NCBI GenBank assembly: GCA_025738555.1
Contig: JAOVFP010000007.1
Span: 868,001-932,000, forward strand
Reading direction: 5' to 3'
Length of the DNA stretch: 64,000 nt
From: Cyathus striatus
Lineage: Eukaryota > Basidiomycota > Agaricomycetes > Agaricales > Nidulariaceae
Shown here: in pieces, positions 11,154 to 23,329 of the stretch
Layout: each line of letters starts with the position of its first letter
Position numbering within the stretch: the first letter of the stretch is position 1
The notes under the pieces: generated by a model
What the model saw: the letters and a program-made list of their open reading frames with translations, nothing else
Told to the model about the DNA's origin: nothing
The model's database searches: none
Position numbers and translations under genes: made by a program

Positions 11154-12805
11154 TATCACAATGCAGTTGACACGTGTTACTGAACGTGTATTGAGCCAAA
11201 TCATCGGAACGATCGATTATTACTGAATATTAATTCCCGTTCTATAACAAATTATAATTACACGCCTTCAACACGATGACATCAAAATCAGGAAGAAAAA
11301 TTCGGCGGCCATTCCTGTTCTTACTGTAATACTTACTACTGAATGCGGGTTAGGCTAGCTGTACGCAATTTACAGGTGATGAACCCATCGACCTACTCCT
11401 TCTGCTATCGCACGTGCACCTTATCACCATCTCACCTCTCCTTCGGCTCTTTCTACTTTCCCATCTCAACTAAGTACTTCATTTCGATTTCACCTCGGCC
11501 GAACTAACAATAACCATACCAACGTGCTACTACTGGAAGTGGAAAGATAGAAGCACCGATATGATAAGAACCCTTATAAAAAATATGATCATGAGCAGGC
11601 GTTCCCTTCCTGAACATTAATACGAGCTCTATACAACCTGGCTATGATTGGATATAATGACTGAAGAATGAGCGAGGAAATTTGAATCGATGGACTGGGA
11701 AACCAGAGGGATGCATTCGATGCTGTACGTTCCCGTGTTCTTACTTCGCACGTATCATACTCACTCCTTAAAACTGCGAAAAGAAAGCTGGAGCTGTACT
11801 GCATGTACTACCCTACCACCGGTTTATCCAATTTCGTACGATTCTGGGCTGTGCGTATGAGACAAAATTGTGTAGCAAGGAAGCGGAGACGTGAACAAAG
11901 ACAGTGAACGACGACGTAGTCTCCTTCCACTTCACTTGGCTGCTTCACATTTCCCATTGGTTAAGACACAACTTCTTCATTAGTACAGTAGTCTGAATCT
12001 GACAGAGGATCCCGCCGTTAATATTTGATTACACTACCCTTGTCTCACTGTGCTCTGTTCTCATTGTTGATACGCGTGTCCTCATCTAAAACTTACCCCG
12101 ACACGCCATACATCGCCCTTCATTTTACGAACTGAAGCTTCTCAACATTCAATATTTCAATCCTTGACATCCGTCGTCCACTACTATTACGGGCATGAAC
12201 AAGTGGTTGAACTCTAAAATTGAAAGTCTGTACCTCTCATTGCAGTCGCATTGAAGTTAGCACTTAAAACCGTATACTTATGCGGGGATGAAGGGAAATT
12301 ACCATCTTAAACGATATACTTGCCTACCTCAATTTACTTTCTTTATCTGTCAGGTTATGTGGCTCAAGTGAGTTTCTCGTCGCCCCCATGTGCAGAGTGG
12401 GCATGCACTGTGTACAAATGAAATGTTGGTTTATCGGTAATTGTACGATCACTCGGTACTTATGTAGTTACATTTTGTCTCTCACCAGTGTCAATGTTCG
12501 AAGGTCCGATTGGATCGACTTGATGTATACGAGCATCGATTATCCAGTGCGCTCTATTTCTGTGGGTATTGATGGTCTAGGAGGTTGGGTTTGTTAAAAT
12601 TAGATCGTGTGTAGGAGTGCATGAGGAAGTAATGAGGACATCGAATCTTGATGTGAACAGTCCCTAGTTTCGGTTCTGGCGCTTGTTTAAGATCATATTC
12701 ATAGCTGTTATCGATGTAACATGCACGTCCCCTTCGTGGTCGAGTGTACTCTCGTAGACGCACTCGATATGTGTATGCGCGCTTCACTTTGCCAATTTGC
12801 CGGTC

Positions 12806-12813
12806 ATCGGTAG
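12806..12813. repeat. Left 8-bp target duplication of the hAT element
   Basis: ATCGGTAG stands immediately before the terminal inverted repeat. The right copy GTCGGTAG (18345-18352) differs at one base. Eight-bp duplications are the hAT hallmark. Confidence 0.75.
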
Positions 12814-12849
12814 TAGTGTTGCCACGGCTCGGCTAAGCTCAGCTCGGCT

Positions 12850-12915
12850 CAGCTACTTAGCAGCTCAGCTATTTGAGGCTCGAGAGCCTCAAATAGCTGA
12901 TTTTTTTGGCTCAGC
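12850..12915. repeat. Palindromic hAT subterminal hairpin
   Basis: CAGCTATTTGAGGCTC followed by GAGCCTCAAATAGCTG is a perfect inverted repeat at about 12867-12901. It is embedded in GCTCAGCT iterations near the left end of the hAT element. Confidence 0.7.
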
Positions 12916-12997
12916 TCAGCTCAGCTAAAGGTTAGCCAGCGGCTACTGTCAGTTCATTAAATGTGTTTATGTACAATACAAGATACTTGTCATATTT

Positions 12998-15966
12998 CTA
13001 AGGATCGTCTTCCTGATCGTCATGTAGTAGACTACTCAAAAAAGCACTAATGTCTTCTGGTACTTTTGCCTCCTCATTCATAATATTCTCCATGATCTCA
13101 AGTTCCTCCTTTCTCCCAGTACCCTCCATAAAATTGAGGTGTGAGTTACCATGTTTACGTGAAAACTTTATCATTTGTAAAGCTTCCATCAATTTTGGGC
13201 TGATGCGATTCCGTCGTTCTGTCATTGTTTCCTTTGCAGATGAGAATACCCTCTCGCATGGAACTGCAGATCCTTGAATAGCAAGAATGTCAAGAGCAAG
13301 TCGGAATATTGTAGGATATCTGAGACGGTTTTCCTAAATTTATCGAAATTAGAATGAGTAGCATGTTACTTATAAATATGTCAGAGTGCTTACCTGCCAG
13401 AAATTAAGAATTGTAGATCCAGTTTGCGTGTCAAGAAAATATGATTCAACTTCAGCCTGAAGGCTTTGCGGCTGAGATGATCTACCATAAAGGTCGTCAT
13501 CCAGTTCTAGAATAAAGTTAGCACGTGCCAGATCATCTATATCAGATCCACTAGAATCATAGTCGCCAAACTCTGAATCATATGGATTACCACACATATG
13601 TCGTGGTTTACGTGCAGGTGTCTTTATGCTAGCAGAAGTGCGATACTTCCGAAGCTAAGTAGTATGATCATCAATGTGAGTAGGAAAGAGTAAATATGTC
13701 ATAGAAACTAACTAACCATGTCAATAAATAGTTGTTTCACTGAATCCACCTTATCCGGCAAATGTTTTTCAATCCATCTGAGCTTGCTGGATGGATTAAG
13801 GACTATATATTTTAACATTTAGTATACAAATAGATAACGGTGAAATATAAACATACTTAAAGATAGCAGATAAACTGGCGTGACATTTGTACGTTGGTCA
13901 TAGTCATCTAGCTTTTTTATACCGGCATTAATAACACTTTCATATATGGGCATGTCAACTTTAAGTTGTGTCCAAATTCTAACCATTGACTTAAGTGCCG
14001 GTAGTGCATGACATAAAGTTGGAGTCTTCTCGGCTGATAGCTTCTGCTGAAAGGAATGCAGTACCTATAATAGTATCATCAGCACCTGTACTAATTCAAA
14101 TATTAATGGTCAGTCTTATAATGCACTGCGAGTATTTTGGCATATGACTTGAGTATCACCCAGTCAGTGTTTGTGAGTTTATAGTTGGTAAGTTCTCGAG
14201 ATAAGAATAGATCAATTCCCTTTAAAAATCGAAATTTAGTTGTATATGAAGCCTGTTGACTAATGACAACTGCACACCTTTCTAACAGTCAATGCCCGTT
14301 CAATCATTAAATACGTCGAGGACTATCGAGTGCTGACATCACGAAGTAATTCTAAAACCGGCATGTTAGGTATTTTGACAAGTGTTCTACGAAATGCATC
14401 TCGTCGATTAGATGAAGACTGAATCTAAATGAAATAAATTCAAGCTAAATTTAGAATTGGAAGATTTTTCAAACTTTACGAATAGCTGAACGAAGCAAAG
14501 CAATCGGATCACGTTTACTTCCAGGTGTTGATATATATTCAGCAGCATTATCCTCTGCATATTTTAAATCTGTAGCCGCTGATAATACAGCCTGGCAAGC
14601 AAGATTTACGATGTGGGGGAAGCATCTGTTAATAAATAAAATATAAGTCCACATACATGTATTAAGGATATAGTTCTATACCTTATTTGTCGTTCGGATG
14701 AATTGAATGGAATATTACGTGTTCGTAAGTCTTGTTGCAATGCTTCCATAAATGTATCATTATTGGAAGCATTGTCTAGCGTCACCCAGCCAATCTTAAA
14801 AGAACATTAGGTATAATTCCAACAAATAATAGTATTTCTTCACCTTTGATGCAATATTAAGACGATCAAGAATATATATAAATGCACCAGATAAATGTAC
14901 ACCTGTATGACGGCCAGGTGTGCAGTGAAATCTTATTAAATCTGATCGAAGATTTAATTTATAATGTATTCCCTCTGATGTTTTCTCAGCCTTAACCTTG
15001 ATCCGATGAGCAGTAATGGCCATGAAGGGTGAAAGGTTTTCATCTGACCAAAGATCCATAGTCAATGAAATGTTTCCAAGTGTATCCTTTATATAGATGT
15101 GTGAGGCGGCAATGTGCTCAATATACAGTGTACATACCACCAATTCATCCCTTAACTTGTCGAGATGAGCCTCCCAGGTCTCTATGATTCTGCTGCGAAG
15201 ATGTGATCGGTGAGGAATATCACCATCAGTGAGGTCTTCACATAGCATTAAAAACAAGGCTCATAGTTTCTCATTTTCAATTACATTAATTGACTAGAAC
15301 ATTCAGCGTAAATTTACATTAGAATTATATTGCCTAATTATATGACGTACCTGATCATCCGAGACGATCCAATCAACCAGTGCTTCAACAAAAGCTTCCT
15401 TCGAGAAAGGTTGCCATGGTGTACTGGTGTTTACAGCAGGATTATTACCTTGCTTCATTCTGTAAGTGTAGATGTGCAGATCAATCTTGACTCCCTTTCC
15501 AATTGTAATCTTAGTCCAAGTGTGTAATCACCAAATGACACTGAAGAATACCAGTAGTAGTTGATGGCTTGTAACGCAAAACTCTATGTGTTGGTCATGA
15601 TTTTTGGATAAGACTAAATGGCAGTGCAAAGTAATTGTATTAGATGTGTTCCATTGTAATAAAGTGGATTAGTACATACCTGCAGAAGTGACACTCTCGC
15701 AGTGTTTCATCCTTCACATTCACTTCACAGAAGAATGTTTTAACATCCTCAGCACCACGGTTCGTTCTCTTACCCACATGCCTTTTGAAAGCCACACTAG
15801 CGCGAGCTTTACTATGAGGACCAGAACGAGGGGACACTGTTGAGGGGGTAGCAACTGTGGTGAGGCGCTCAAGCAAAGAGATATCCGAGTCCGTTGTGAC
15901 ACCGCTCGCGCATTTAGGCGTAAAATTGTGCATTTTTATCATTTTCAGCATTAAAGCTGAACACAT
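12998..15966 (-). pseudogene. hAT-family transposase, multi-exon, broken
   Basis: Recognisable segments in order are: a BED zinc finger (CHFCRVLRYK..HLVITH, split by an intron near 15580-15680); PFSKEAF..LVDWIVSDDQ (about 15360-15420); SLTMDLWSDENLSPFMAITAH and a CTPGRHTG segment (14796-15257); IGWVTLDNASNN (about 14760-14795); CFPHIVNLACQAV (14469-14640); and the C-terminal dimerisation segment RYPTIFRLALDIL..PCERVFSSAKETMTERRNRISP (12998-13333). Introns have good GT-AG ends, such as 13334-13393. Defects are an apparent one-base frame change near 15511-15522, TGA at 15261-15263 where relatives have Arg (KLR), and TAG at 14323-14325 where the STRWSS motif needs Trp. It is inactive as read. 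The true start upstream is uncertain. Confidence 0.8.
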
Positions 15967-17261
15967 TGAGGAAGCCCATATAATAAATAAAGATCCATGG
16001 ACTGCTATTTAATAGCAAGCACTCAACAAATTGACTTAATATTCATAGTTATATACCATCTACAAATATACTTATACAGTATAAGTGCTCCAATGTCCAA
16101 CCTACCACTAACCTGGAAATAAAGGAATGAGAATATAATCATTAAAATGGACCGCTTTAGCATCAGTCACATGACTTGTACAGGTGTTTGTTATGTTCTA
16201 AGACCGATATAATTGTTTATTTGGCAACAGGAATGATATTAAACAATTAGTCAGACATGATATAATGGAATATTAATAAGGAAATCTATGCATTACTCGG
16301 AGTACAAAACTCTACAGAATGTAAATATTGGTCTATGAGTAATACATACCTCTAATGAATGAAATCTATTCTAAAGAACAAGTGTAATATACTGTATCAA
16401 TGGTAAATTGCAGTAATGGAATAATCAGCATATATTCTGAGGGCATACAGAGGTCAAATCTCCATGAAAATGGATGACCTTGGGCTCGTTCGAAGCTAGA
16501 AAGAAACACATGTTAATCGACCATGATTAGCAATGCAACGGACGGGATTCCGGCCGATATAAGGCTGATAAACCAATCAGATATGTAAATGATGCTTATC
16601 TACCAGAAATAGCATTGATAAGGACATCTAAGGTCCTGAAACATAGGAGATTGGTTATGAATGATTAATGCGCAGTGCTTCACAGCCTGGACCTGGGTAA
16701 TAATATTACCAATAGTAATGAGGATCTGACTAATAGATGAGAGTAGTGTTTCCATATGTTTTCACTGTACATATTTAGTATTTATGATCTGAGAACTTGC
16801 TTTGTAATATGTTTTTCAATTCTGTATATAACTAGGTACATTAGAGGGTGGAAAAGGAAGCAGCTTAGCGCCTTTCTTGCCCAGTACATAGGTATAGGGT
16901 AGTGGTTTTGGTCTAGGTGTTTCAAAGGAATTTAAAGTGATTTTATCGGAATTGTGTGTTTACTACAAAGTACAAAGGACTGAGATTCCAGTGAGGGTCT
17001 AGTATTTGGGATTTTGAGTAAAGCGAAATCAAGGAAAGCAAAGGGTTGCTTTCAACCAGTTCGAAGGATTTAAGTTAGCACAAAGGTGTTAATTAAAGTC
17101 TTGCAATTTCGGAGTAGTACAAAGAGTATTACTTCTTTTTCTTACAATAAATCATTATTGTTTCAGTTCATTTGGGATTGAAAAGCGAACTTAAAGATAC
17201 CTTAACATAAAGAGGAGCACTACCTTACCCGTCACTCGCATTCTCGGAGTTTTTGTACAAG

Positions 17262-17701
17262 TTAGAAGTGATCTTGCTGTGGAAACATAGCAGAATTTAC
17301 ATCTAGAATACAAGTACCCGTTTCACCGTTAAACAATCATCATCACTACTAATTTCCTTCGGAGCAACAGGTGGGAGAGATAATGGGCACACAATGATAT
17401 CCGATCCAAGAAATGGATCGTCAATGTTGCTGGGATTTTGATGAGGAGAAGGGAGAGCAACTGGTGGCTCAGGTACAGCAATAACAAGTTCCTCAGCTTG
17501 AGCTTTCTTAGCTTGTGTATTCTTGCATCGCAGCTTCGGCTTTGCTTTCACCTTTGTAGCTAAGAGCAAGGTAAGTCAACAGTAATAGGAAGATACCTTG
17601 AGAATACAGACACGCATACCTGGATTGGCTTCCACCGACACCCCTGGCATATCAGGCGCATTAGCAGCAGTATTCCTGGGTGCAGCTTTACGAGGTGGCA
17701 T
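17262..17701 (-). CDS. Small basic/proline-rich protein gene inside the hAT element
   Basis: Three exons (17620-17701, 17327-17559, 17262-17276) join through two good introns (60 and 50 nt, GTATGC..CTTAG and GTGAAA..CCACAG) into an open frame of 109 residues. It begins MPPRKAAPRN, has a Lys-rich segment (KVKAKPKLRCKNTQAKKA) that could be a nuclear localisation signal, then a Pro/acidic C-terminal part. No family is recognised. Lying on the same strand as the transposase, it could be an accessory protein of the element or a detached first part of the transposase transcript. It is open although the transposase is broken. Confidence 0.45.
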
Positions 17702-18344
17702 GGATAATAAGAATGCTGAACAAAAGAAAAGTACGTTGAATGGGGTGCAAGGTTTGCTACTGTTCCTCTTGCAACAGATTTCCCACTTAAATACTTCAAA
17801 TTTCGGTAACTAGGAATTACAAATGAAAAAACGAGTGTAAGTTTCATACCATGCCCCCTTCCAAGCATCAAAATCGCTCCACAGGATTGAATCCACCAAG
17901 TAATTTACCAGTAAGCAGTGTGCGCTGGGTAGCCTTAAGGCATAAACGTGCAAAACTAGGAGGACACTCGTCAATTGCTAATGCTTCAATATGAAAAACT
18001 ATGACTCACCCGGACCGACACTGCTAGAGATACTCTCTAATAGCAAGATAGCTGGATAAATGGCATGAGAACGTAGCTCAGCGCTGTGGAACCAGTTTCA
18101 TCACGAGCATCCCCAGTTGCCAGTGTGAGTGTATACAGGCTGAAAGTCCAATCACGATAATTGCCGGCCAACTATAACGATAAGCTCTCAACGAAGTCCG
18201 GCTTGAACGGCTCGAGCCTCAGCTTAGCCGGCTTTCGCCTGAGCCGCTCAAAAATAAACCTTAGCCATTTAAGGGGCTCGGCTCAGCTAATTGTCGGTTC
18301 AGCTCATCCGGCTAGCGGCTTTGAGCTGAGCCGTGGCAACACTA

Positions 18345-18352
18345 GTCGGTAG
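18345..18352. repeat. Right 8-bp target duplication of the hAT element
   Basis: GTCGGTAG follows the right terminal repeat directly and pairs with ATCGGTAG at 12806-12813. Confidence 0.75.
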
Positions 18353-18429
18353 GGTAAGATGAACATCACGTGATGTGTGTGAAATCTGATTTTCCGAATC
18401 CCGACGCTCTTCTGAACTCAACCTGGACC

Positions 18430-18690
18430 TTCACCATTCCGCTTCTACGACACCGTTGACTCATATATGGCACACTACTACTCGCTACACAATGTTATGG
18501 AGGCAGGAAGACACGCTATTTCGACGACATGGAGCGCCAACCCCCTTGTGTCCGTAACTCATTCACCGGCACCGGTCACCATCCATCCCGCTTCTACTAC
18601 ACCAATCGCTCATATACTGCACTCGTTAAACAATCTTAGAAGGCACGTCACTTCGACAATATGGAGCGCCAAGTCGCTTTAGGTTCCAGG
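18430..18690 (+). repeat. Direct duplication of about 120 bp upstream of repeat B2
   Basis: CCGCTTCTACGACACC..ATGGAGCGCCAA (18439-18540) recurs as CCGCTTCTACTACACC..ATGGAGCGCCAA (about 18588-18671). A further relative, GGCACGCTAAATCGACGACATG, lies near 19622. It looks like the 5' part of the repeat B units that follow. Confidence 0.6.
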
Positions 18691-18699
18691 ATGTTAAAT

Positions 18700-19320
18700 A
18701 TTGTATTCCATGCTGAACGCCGGCAGCAGCAGTCGTTCGAGACTTACAAGAGTAGAGATGAGAGGAGCAGCAAACGTTAGGTATTATATGATAAGTGCCG
18801 TCTCTCCTCTCCACTCTTCGTGGTCCATTCCTCGGCGTTGGATGCTGGTCTTGCTTCCACTTGTCACCTCATCATCCACTAACTTTTCGTCGTCTCACAG
18901 GACAACCCACTTACGTAGTCAAATACCCAACAGTCGAATTCGATGAGCCGGATGGGGTGAAATAGGCTCTTACGGCTTTGTGAACATGACTGGTGTGTTA
19001 CGCCTCTCTCCTTTCTTCCCTCCCTGCTCACGCTTACGCATCTCTGCAGTATGCAGCACGTATAACCATTATCATTCGAGAAACGATTCTGCAGACTCTT
19101 CCTTTATGCTTTACGCACTACGATCCCTCCCAAACACGCCACCAAGGCTAGAAACGAGCAGCTGCGTTCTCACCACATGCCATTCCAGTGTCGTTTCCAA
19201 CATATACACCGTTCCCATTACCTATGCCCTTCGAAATGCCTGCTCCTTCACAGAGCGTTCCCGGTCCTTTCTCCGACATCCTTCCGACTTCCTATGCCTA
19301 CGATGTGGCTCATGATGAAT
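18700..19320 (+). pseudogene. Repeat B2: decayed copy of the B1 gene-like unit
   Basis: GCTGAACGCCGGCAGCAGCAG (near 18712) corresponds to the AEQRQLQ codons of B1. A CTCACAGGA acceptor (near 18897) is followed by AATTCGATGAGCCGGATGGG, matching the B1 EFSDLDG codons. The late part (19190-19260, CCGTTCCCATTACCTATGCC) encodes a Pro/Phe-rich tract also seen in B3. The frame is broken early (TAG at about 18778-18780). Confidence 0.5.
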
Positions 19321-19669
19321 TGAAGTGGAGAGTGAACCATGGTAGACGGTCTGGAGTGTGTTGAAAGCCAACGTTGTGCGTGTGGGTAGTACTGAGATCT
19401 TTGCTGTCGCTCAAGCTAGAATGATAGGGGAGATAGACTCGAGAGACGAAGACATTGGTGGTTCTGGGTGAAGGATTCCTTCGTGGCTGACGTCGTTCTG
19501 AACTTTCCACACGGAGGTCAACGGCACGTTTCGCTATTCCAAGCACATTTTTTAGGCTCCGCTCCTCTCTGTTCATTCTTCTTCCTCTCGCCACCTGTTG
19601 AGTGAGCCCAAGAAGACTACGAGGCACGCTAAATCGACGACATGAAATAGAAAATCGTCTCAAGCCCTG

Positions 19670-20260
19670 GAGGTTTTCTTCCTCTTGTTGAATACCGGCA
19701 GCTGCAGTCGATGGAGACTCCGAGGGGGTAGGGAAGAGAGAAGAAGGAACGGTTAGGTATCAATGAGGTAAGTACTGTCCCCCTTCTCCGTTGTTCACGT
19801 TCCATCCTCCATGTTCATGCACTAACGCCTCTTCTCACAGAATGACGTCTCTTGGACGTCTCGTGCTCTTACGCGGAACAATGTGAGAGAATCGAACAGT
19901 CAGTGGGCTGGGTAGGCTGGAGAAGGCTCTAAAGGCTTTGCGGAGGTGATAGGTATGTTTTTTCTACCTATTTCATTTCTTCACTCCGTGCTTACGCTTG
20001 CGCTTAGCTCGTACCTCGCGCACACTCATTTTCATCCAAGATATATTCAGCACTCTCTACGGTGATTTGTGTACGTGGCGACAACGACCCTTCCAAACCG
20101 TACGCTAGGACAAGTATACCACCCATGGAACCGCTGGGTCTTCACCACTATCTCGGCGCCGTTTCCAACGCCTGTACCGTTTACGGTTCCTATGCCGCTT
20201 GTAAAGTCTACATCTTCACCTTGAGCGTCCCCAGGTTTTCCAGAAGTACCGTTTCACTCC
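19670..20260 (+). pseudogene. Repeat B3: second decayed copy of the B1 gene-like unit
   Basis: GAATACCGGCAGCTGCAGTC (about 19687) matches the EQRQLQ region of B1. It is followed by GAGGTAAGTACTG, like the B1 donor GAGGTAAGCGC, and later by CCGTTTCCAACGCCTGTACC, like B2. The order is the same as in B2, so B2 and B3 are tandem copies. The frame is broken (TAG shortly after the QLQ segment). Confidence 0.5.
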
Positions 20261-21600
20261 GCTTCCTCCGCCTATGGGGTTGTGCAGGAAAGAGTGAAGA
20301 GTCTCTCAGGCAGGGATGACGAACCTTACGAACGGACATGCTCGTTCGCTCAGGCGAAGTTACCGCTGTGCGCTGGGGTGGTATTGGTGGATTCAATAGC
20401 TGGGGATGGGAACGAGAATGATAAACGATTTCTTTGTGGATGGTTGATGTGCGCTTTCTCTGCTCCTTTGCACGTACGTGCGACGTGCTCCACAGTATCG
20501 CGCCTATTCAAGCCGTATCTTACCCTTCTTCCACCTTGATACCCAACGACAGAGATAATCACCTTCTAGCTTTGCGCTTTTACTCTTGTACCTCCTTCCT
20601 CCCTACGCCTGTTGCAACGTCCGCGTCGTCACGTATAGCGTTCGGGAGTTCGGGCCTGCCTCCTCTAGTGCAGTTGATACGGTACAACGACAGCTGCGAA
20701 GAGGGCTAACAAGAGCATTGCTAATGGGCGTACGGTTGTGTTGGAGAAGATTTGGTCGCGCCGTACGAAAACTTCCCGAGCTGCCCGAGGAGGATCGAGG
20801 AGGATTGAGGTGGAGTGGAAGGAGAATGAAAGCCTGAGTCGAGGAGGCGACATAGGGTTGCTTACTGGACGGCTGGTGTGTTCCGTCTGACAATCGTTGA
20901 CGAGGTGAATGTCGACGTTGCGCCTGTTCAGCGAGGTGTGCTTATTACCTCTGAAGAGAATATCATCGACGCTCGTAACGCTCCTTCCATTCTCTGCAAC
21001 ACCTTCGTTTCTTTCTCCTTCTTCGAGGCTCACGAAGACGCTTGTGCATGAAGTGAGGCAGGGAGAGAAAGGGGAAGAGATATCGTCTCACGTGCCGTCC
21101 AGAACGTCGTTCTTCATCGTCTCCGATTACTCCTTTCGTTAAGCCCGTACGGGAGAGTTAGGCTATGAGGGTATGTTGCCTCCAATAGCAGCCTTATCCT
21201 GAAAGAGCCGGAGTACGGGGTGCAGGACTCGATCACCGACGAGCGTGTCGGAATCTGCGTTCATTTTCGATGCCTTCGTTAACTTCTCCGTTTATCTCGC
21301 TGCTTCCTACACTCACGGGGAATCTGTATAGGTGTTTAGAAGCGCTCGCTATTCTTGGTTGGATGCTCGATTCTGCAGTGGGGTTAGGTTCAAGTGGAGA
21401 AGCCGGATCGATAGGAAGGGCGTGGGGTCAGCCCCCGAGCACATCAACGTACACCAGGGAATGCACCCTGCGTATGCGTCTCTGTCCAGTTTCGTCGAAA
21501 CGAGTATCTTTCATTCTGAAATCTTCCTCGCTTCAACGACTATCCAGAATGGTGTCTATCATCTGTGAACGTAAAATTCGAATTTTAGAATTCCTGCTGA
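20260..21600. other. CpG-rich stretch without a supportable gene
   Basis: Only short, low-quality frames on both strands. Parts resemble the downstream portion of the repeat B units, but no frame, splice pattern or known domain is visible. Confidence 0.4.
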
Positions 21601-21659
21601 TATGCCTTAAAATATTTAATGGTTAAATCTCTATATTTGTCATATAATATTAGAACTCA

Positions 21660-21805
21660 GTATTAGTAATGCACATCATGAGTACAAGGGTTGGGGTGAG
21701 TCTTGAGTTGCCAATCAAAGTGTTCTATTTTGAATACATTACTAAGGGAATGAGACATCTGAGAGCTGGGGTTGAGTTCTGCACTGCCAGCAGAAATATC
21801 TAATT
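21660..21805 (+). repeat. Dispersed repeat C, copy 1
   Basis: GGTTGGGGTGAGTCTTGAGTTGCC..GCTGGGGTTGAGTTCTGCACTGCCAG matches AGTTGGGGCAAGTCCTGAGCTGCC..GCTGGGGTTGAGTCCTGTGCTGCCAG at 62660-62765. Each copy itself contains the motif twice, about 80 bp apart. The downstream 22150-22450 has a TATATAAGG and an AATAAA, so an LTR is possible, but ends were not found. Confidence 0.55.
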
Positions 21806-22558
21806 GATATATACTAAAGGAAATACAACCAGATGTGTGTTATCTAATTACTAGAGTCCAAAAGACTATGTACATGCACCCAGTACTTGATTGAAACTTA
21901 GCTAAGGAACATGTTCTGCATTCCTGTCACATGATCAAATGTGAGGCATTAGAGCCATTATCTCTGAACCAGTTACTGTGGTAATACTAATCACAGCCCA
22001 GAGCAAGTCATGTGACTTTGTACTTTGTACTCTGAGAATATCCCACTGTTTTAATCTACCACATGGAATTCCACATGTATGGTTGCTCCTGCATGGTCAA
22101 TATGTTAGAAATATCATTATGTTGTCATATAAAGTATTCTAGAGTAGTTCCTTTCCATATATAGGTACTGTACAGTTTTATTTGTAAAAAGATATATAAG
22201 GAGGACAGGGAGGAGGAAAAGTAAGCAATCCCAGGAGAAATCCTAGGCTTCTTCCACTCTAGGAGTGTAATAAATTGGAATAGAAACAAATCTGAATAGT
22301 ACTTGAACCAAGTAATTTCATATTAGAAAGGTTTTGAAATCTATAGTTTACTTCCTTTATACTAGTTTATACATTATCTGTGTTATCTCTCCCTTGAACT
22401 TAAAGCCTGTGGTTTGCAATGATTATTTGAGTATTACATAATATATTAGTCTTATTTGAATACAAATCACAAATTCGGCACATCACTGCTCACCTCCAGA
22501 GCTCAATCAATCAATGCCTTTTCAACCTCTCTAAACTGTTTGCTCTTGCTTTTAACTG

Positions 22559-22770
22559 ATGGCTTCCTTCTACCAGCACCCTTACTTTTCAAACATGTAC
22601 CTATTCCACACAAATTCTGATGCCACCAATGCAGAGATGTTGAAATCCATGGAAAAGCATGTGTTCCAAGACTTCAATAGGCTGACTTGGAATTTGACAG
22701 GGATTGGGAGATCAAGGTTGATGTTTCTGAAGGTGTGTTGCTCCTCTCTCTATCTCATCACTTTCTGACA
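22559..22770 (+). other. Short open frame, possible 5' part of the DDE element
   Basis: A 69-codon frame begins MASFYQHPYFSNMYLFHTNS and could be a first exon (GGTGTGTTGC-like donor after FLK). No family is recognised. It lies upstream of the DDE transposase relic but there is no proof that they belong together. The remainder of 21805-23320 is AT-rich with no gene. Confidence 0.25.
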
Positions 22771-23055
22771 TACTCTATCTCAAGGTCAGGCAGCAAAAAA
22801 AATCAATGATTTTTTTGTGCCTTGGACTTCTTCGGGATTGAAAGAGGCCTTAAATAGCTTTCAATCAGTACTACTTACATGACATTTCTACAAGCCATTC
22901 TTCCTAAAAATGGATTTTGATTTTTTTTTCCCCAAAAAATTTGGCAGACCATAATAAATTCAATAAAATCGCAATAAAATCGCCATTCAAGCCCTTTTGT
23001 TATATTATTACTATTTCCAATTTATATTAGACCTTCATGTTGAGTGGTTTCTGAG

Positions 23056-23065
23056 AAAAAAAATG

Positions 23066-23103
<38 letters not shown>
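23056..23103 (+). repeat. Poly-A tract
   Basis: A nearly pure A run (interrupted by one TG) follows AT-rich sequence. It could be a retroposed tail or simple slippage; no adjacent retroelement is recognised. Confidence 0.9.
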
Positions 23104-23104
<1 letters not shown>

Positions 23105-23329
23105 ATTGCTGGAGTTTATAAATGTACACAAACATCAGTGATGAGATAAATTTTCTATTGAGAATGATGCAGATAAATATGCTATCAGGATGAGAATAAT
23201 ATATATTTCATTTAAACAGCCCAATAGCACATCTATTCACACCTATCTATTGCATAACTGCTCTACAAGATGAGTTGACCTCAAGGACATCCATCTAAAA
23301 AACAGAAAACTAATTTACATGGTCTTTGG

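Larger units (their letters stand above)
12814..18344. mobile_element. hAT DNA transposon, 5.5 kb, degenerate
   Basis: Ends are the inverted repeats TAGTGTTGCCACGGCTC at 12814 and GAGCCGTGGCAACACTA at 18344 (one mismatch at the G/A), flanked by ATCGGTAG and GTCGGTAG. The first bases TAGTG fit the hAT terminal consensus. Subterminal regions (12824-12950 and 18185-18335) are packed with GGCTCAGCT-type motifs in both orientations, likely transposase-binding sites. It carries the hAT transposase relic (minus strand) and a small basic-protein gene. Between 15967 and 17261 no gene is recognisable; missing upstream transposase exons or a later insertion could lie there. Confidence 0.85.
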
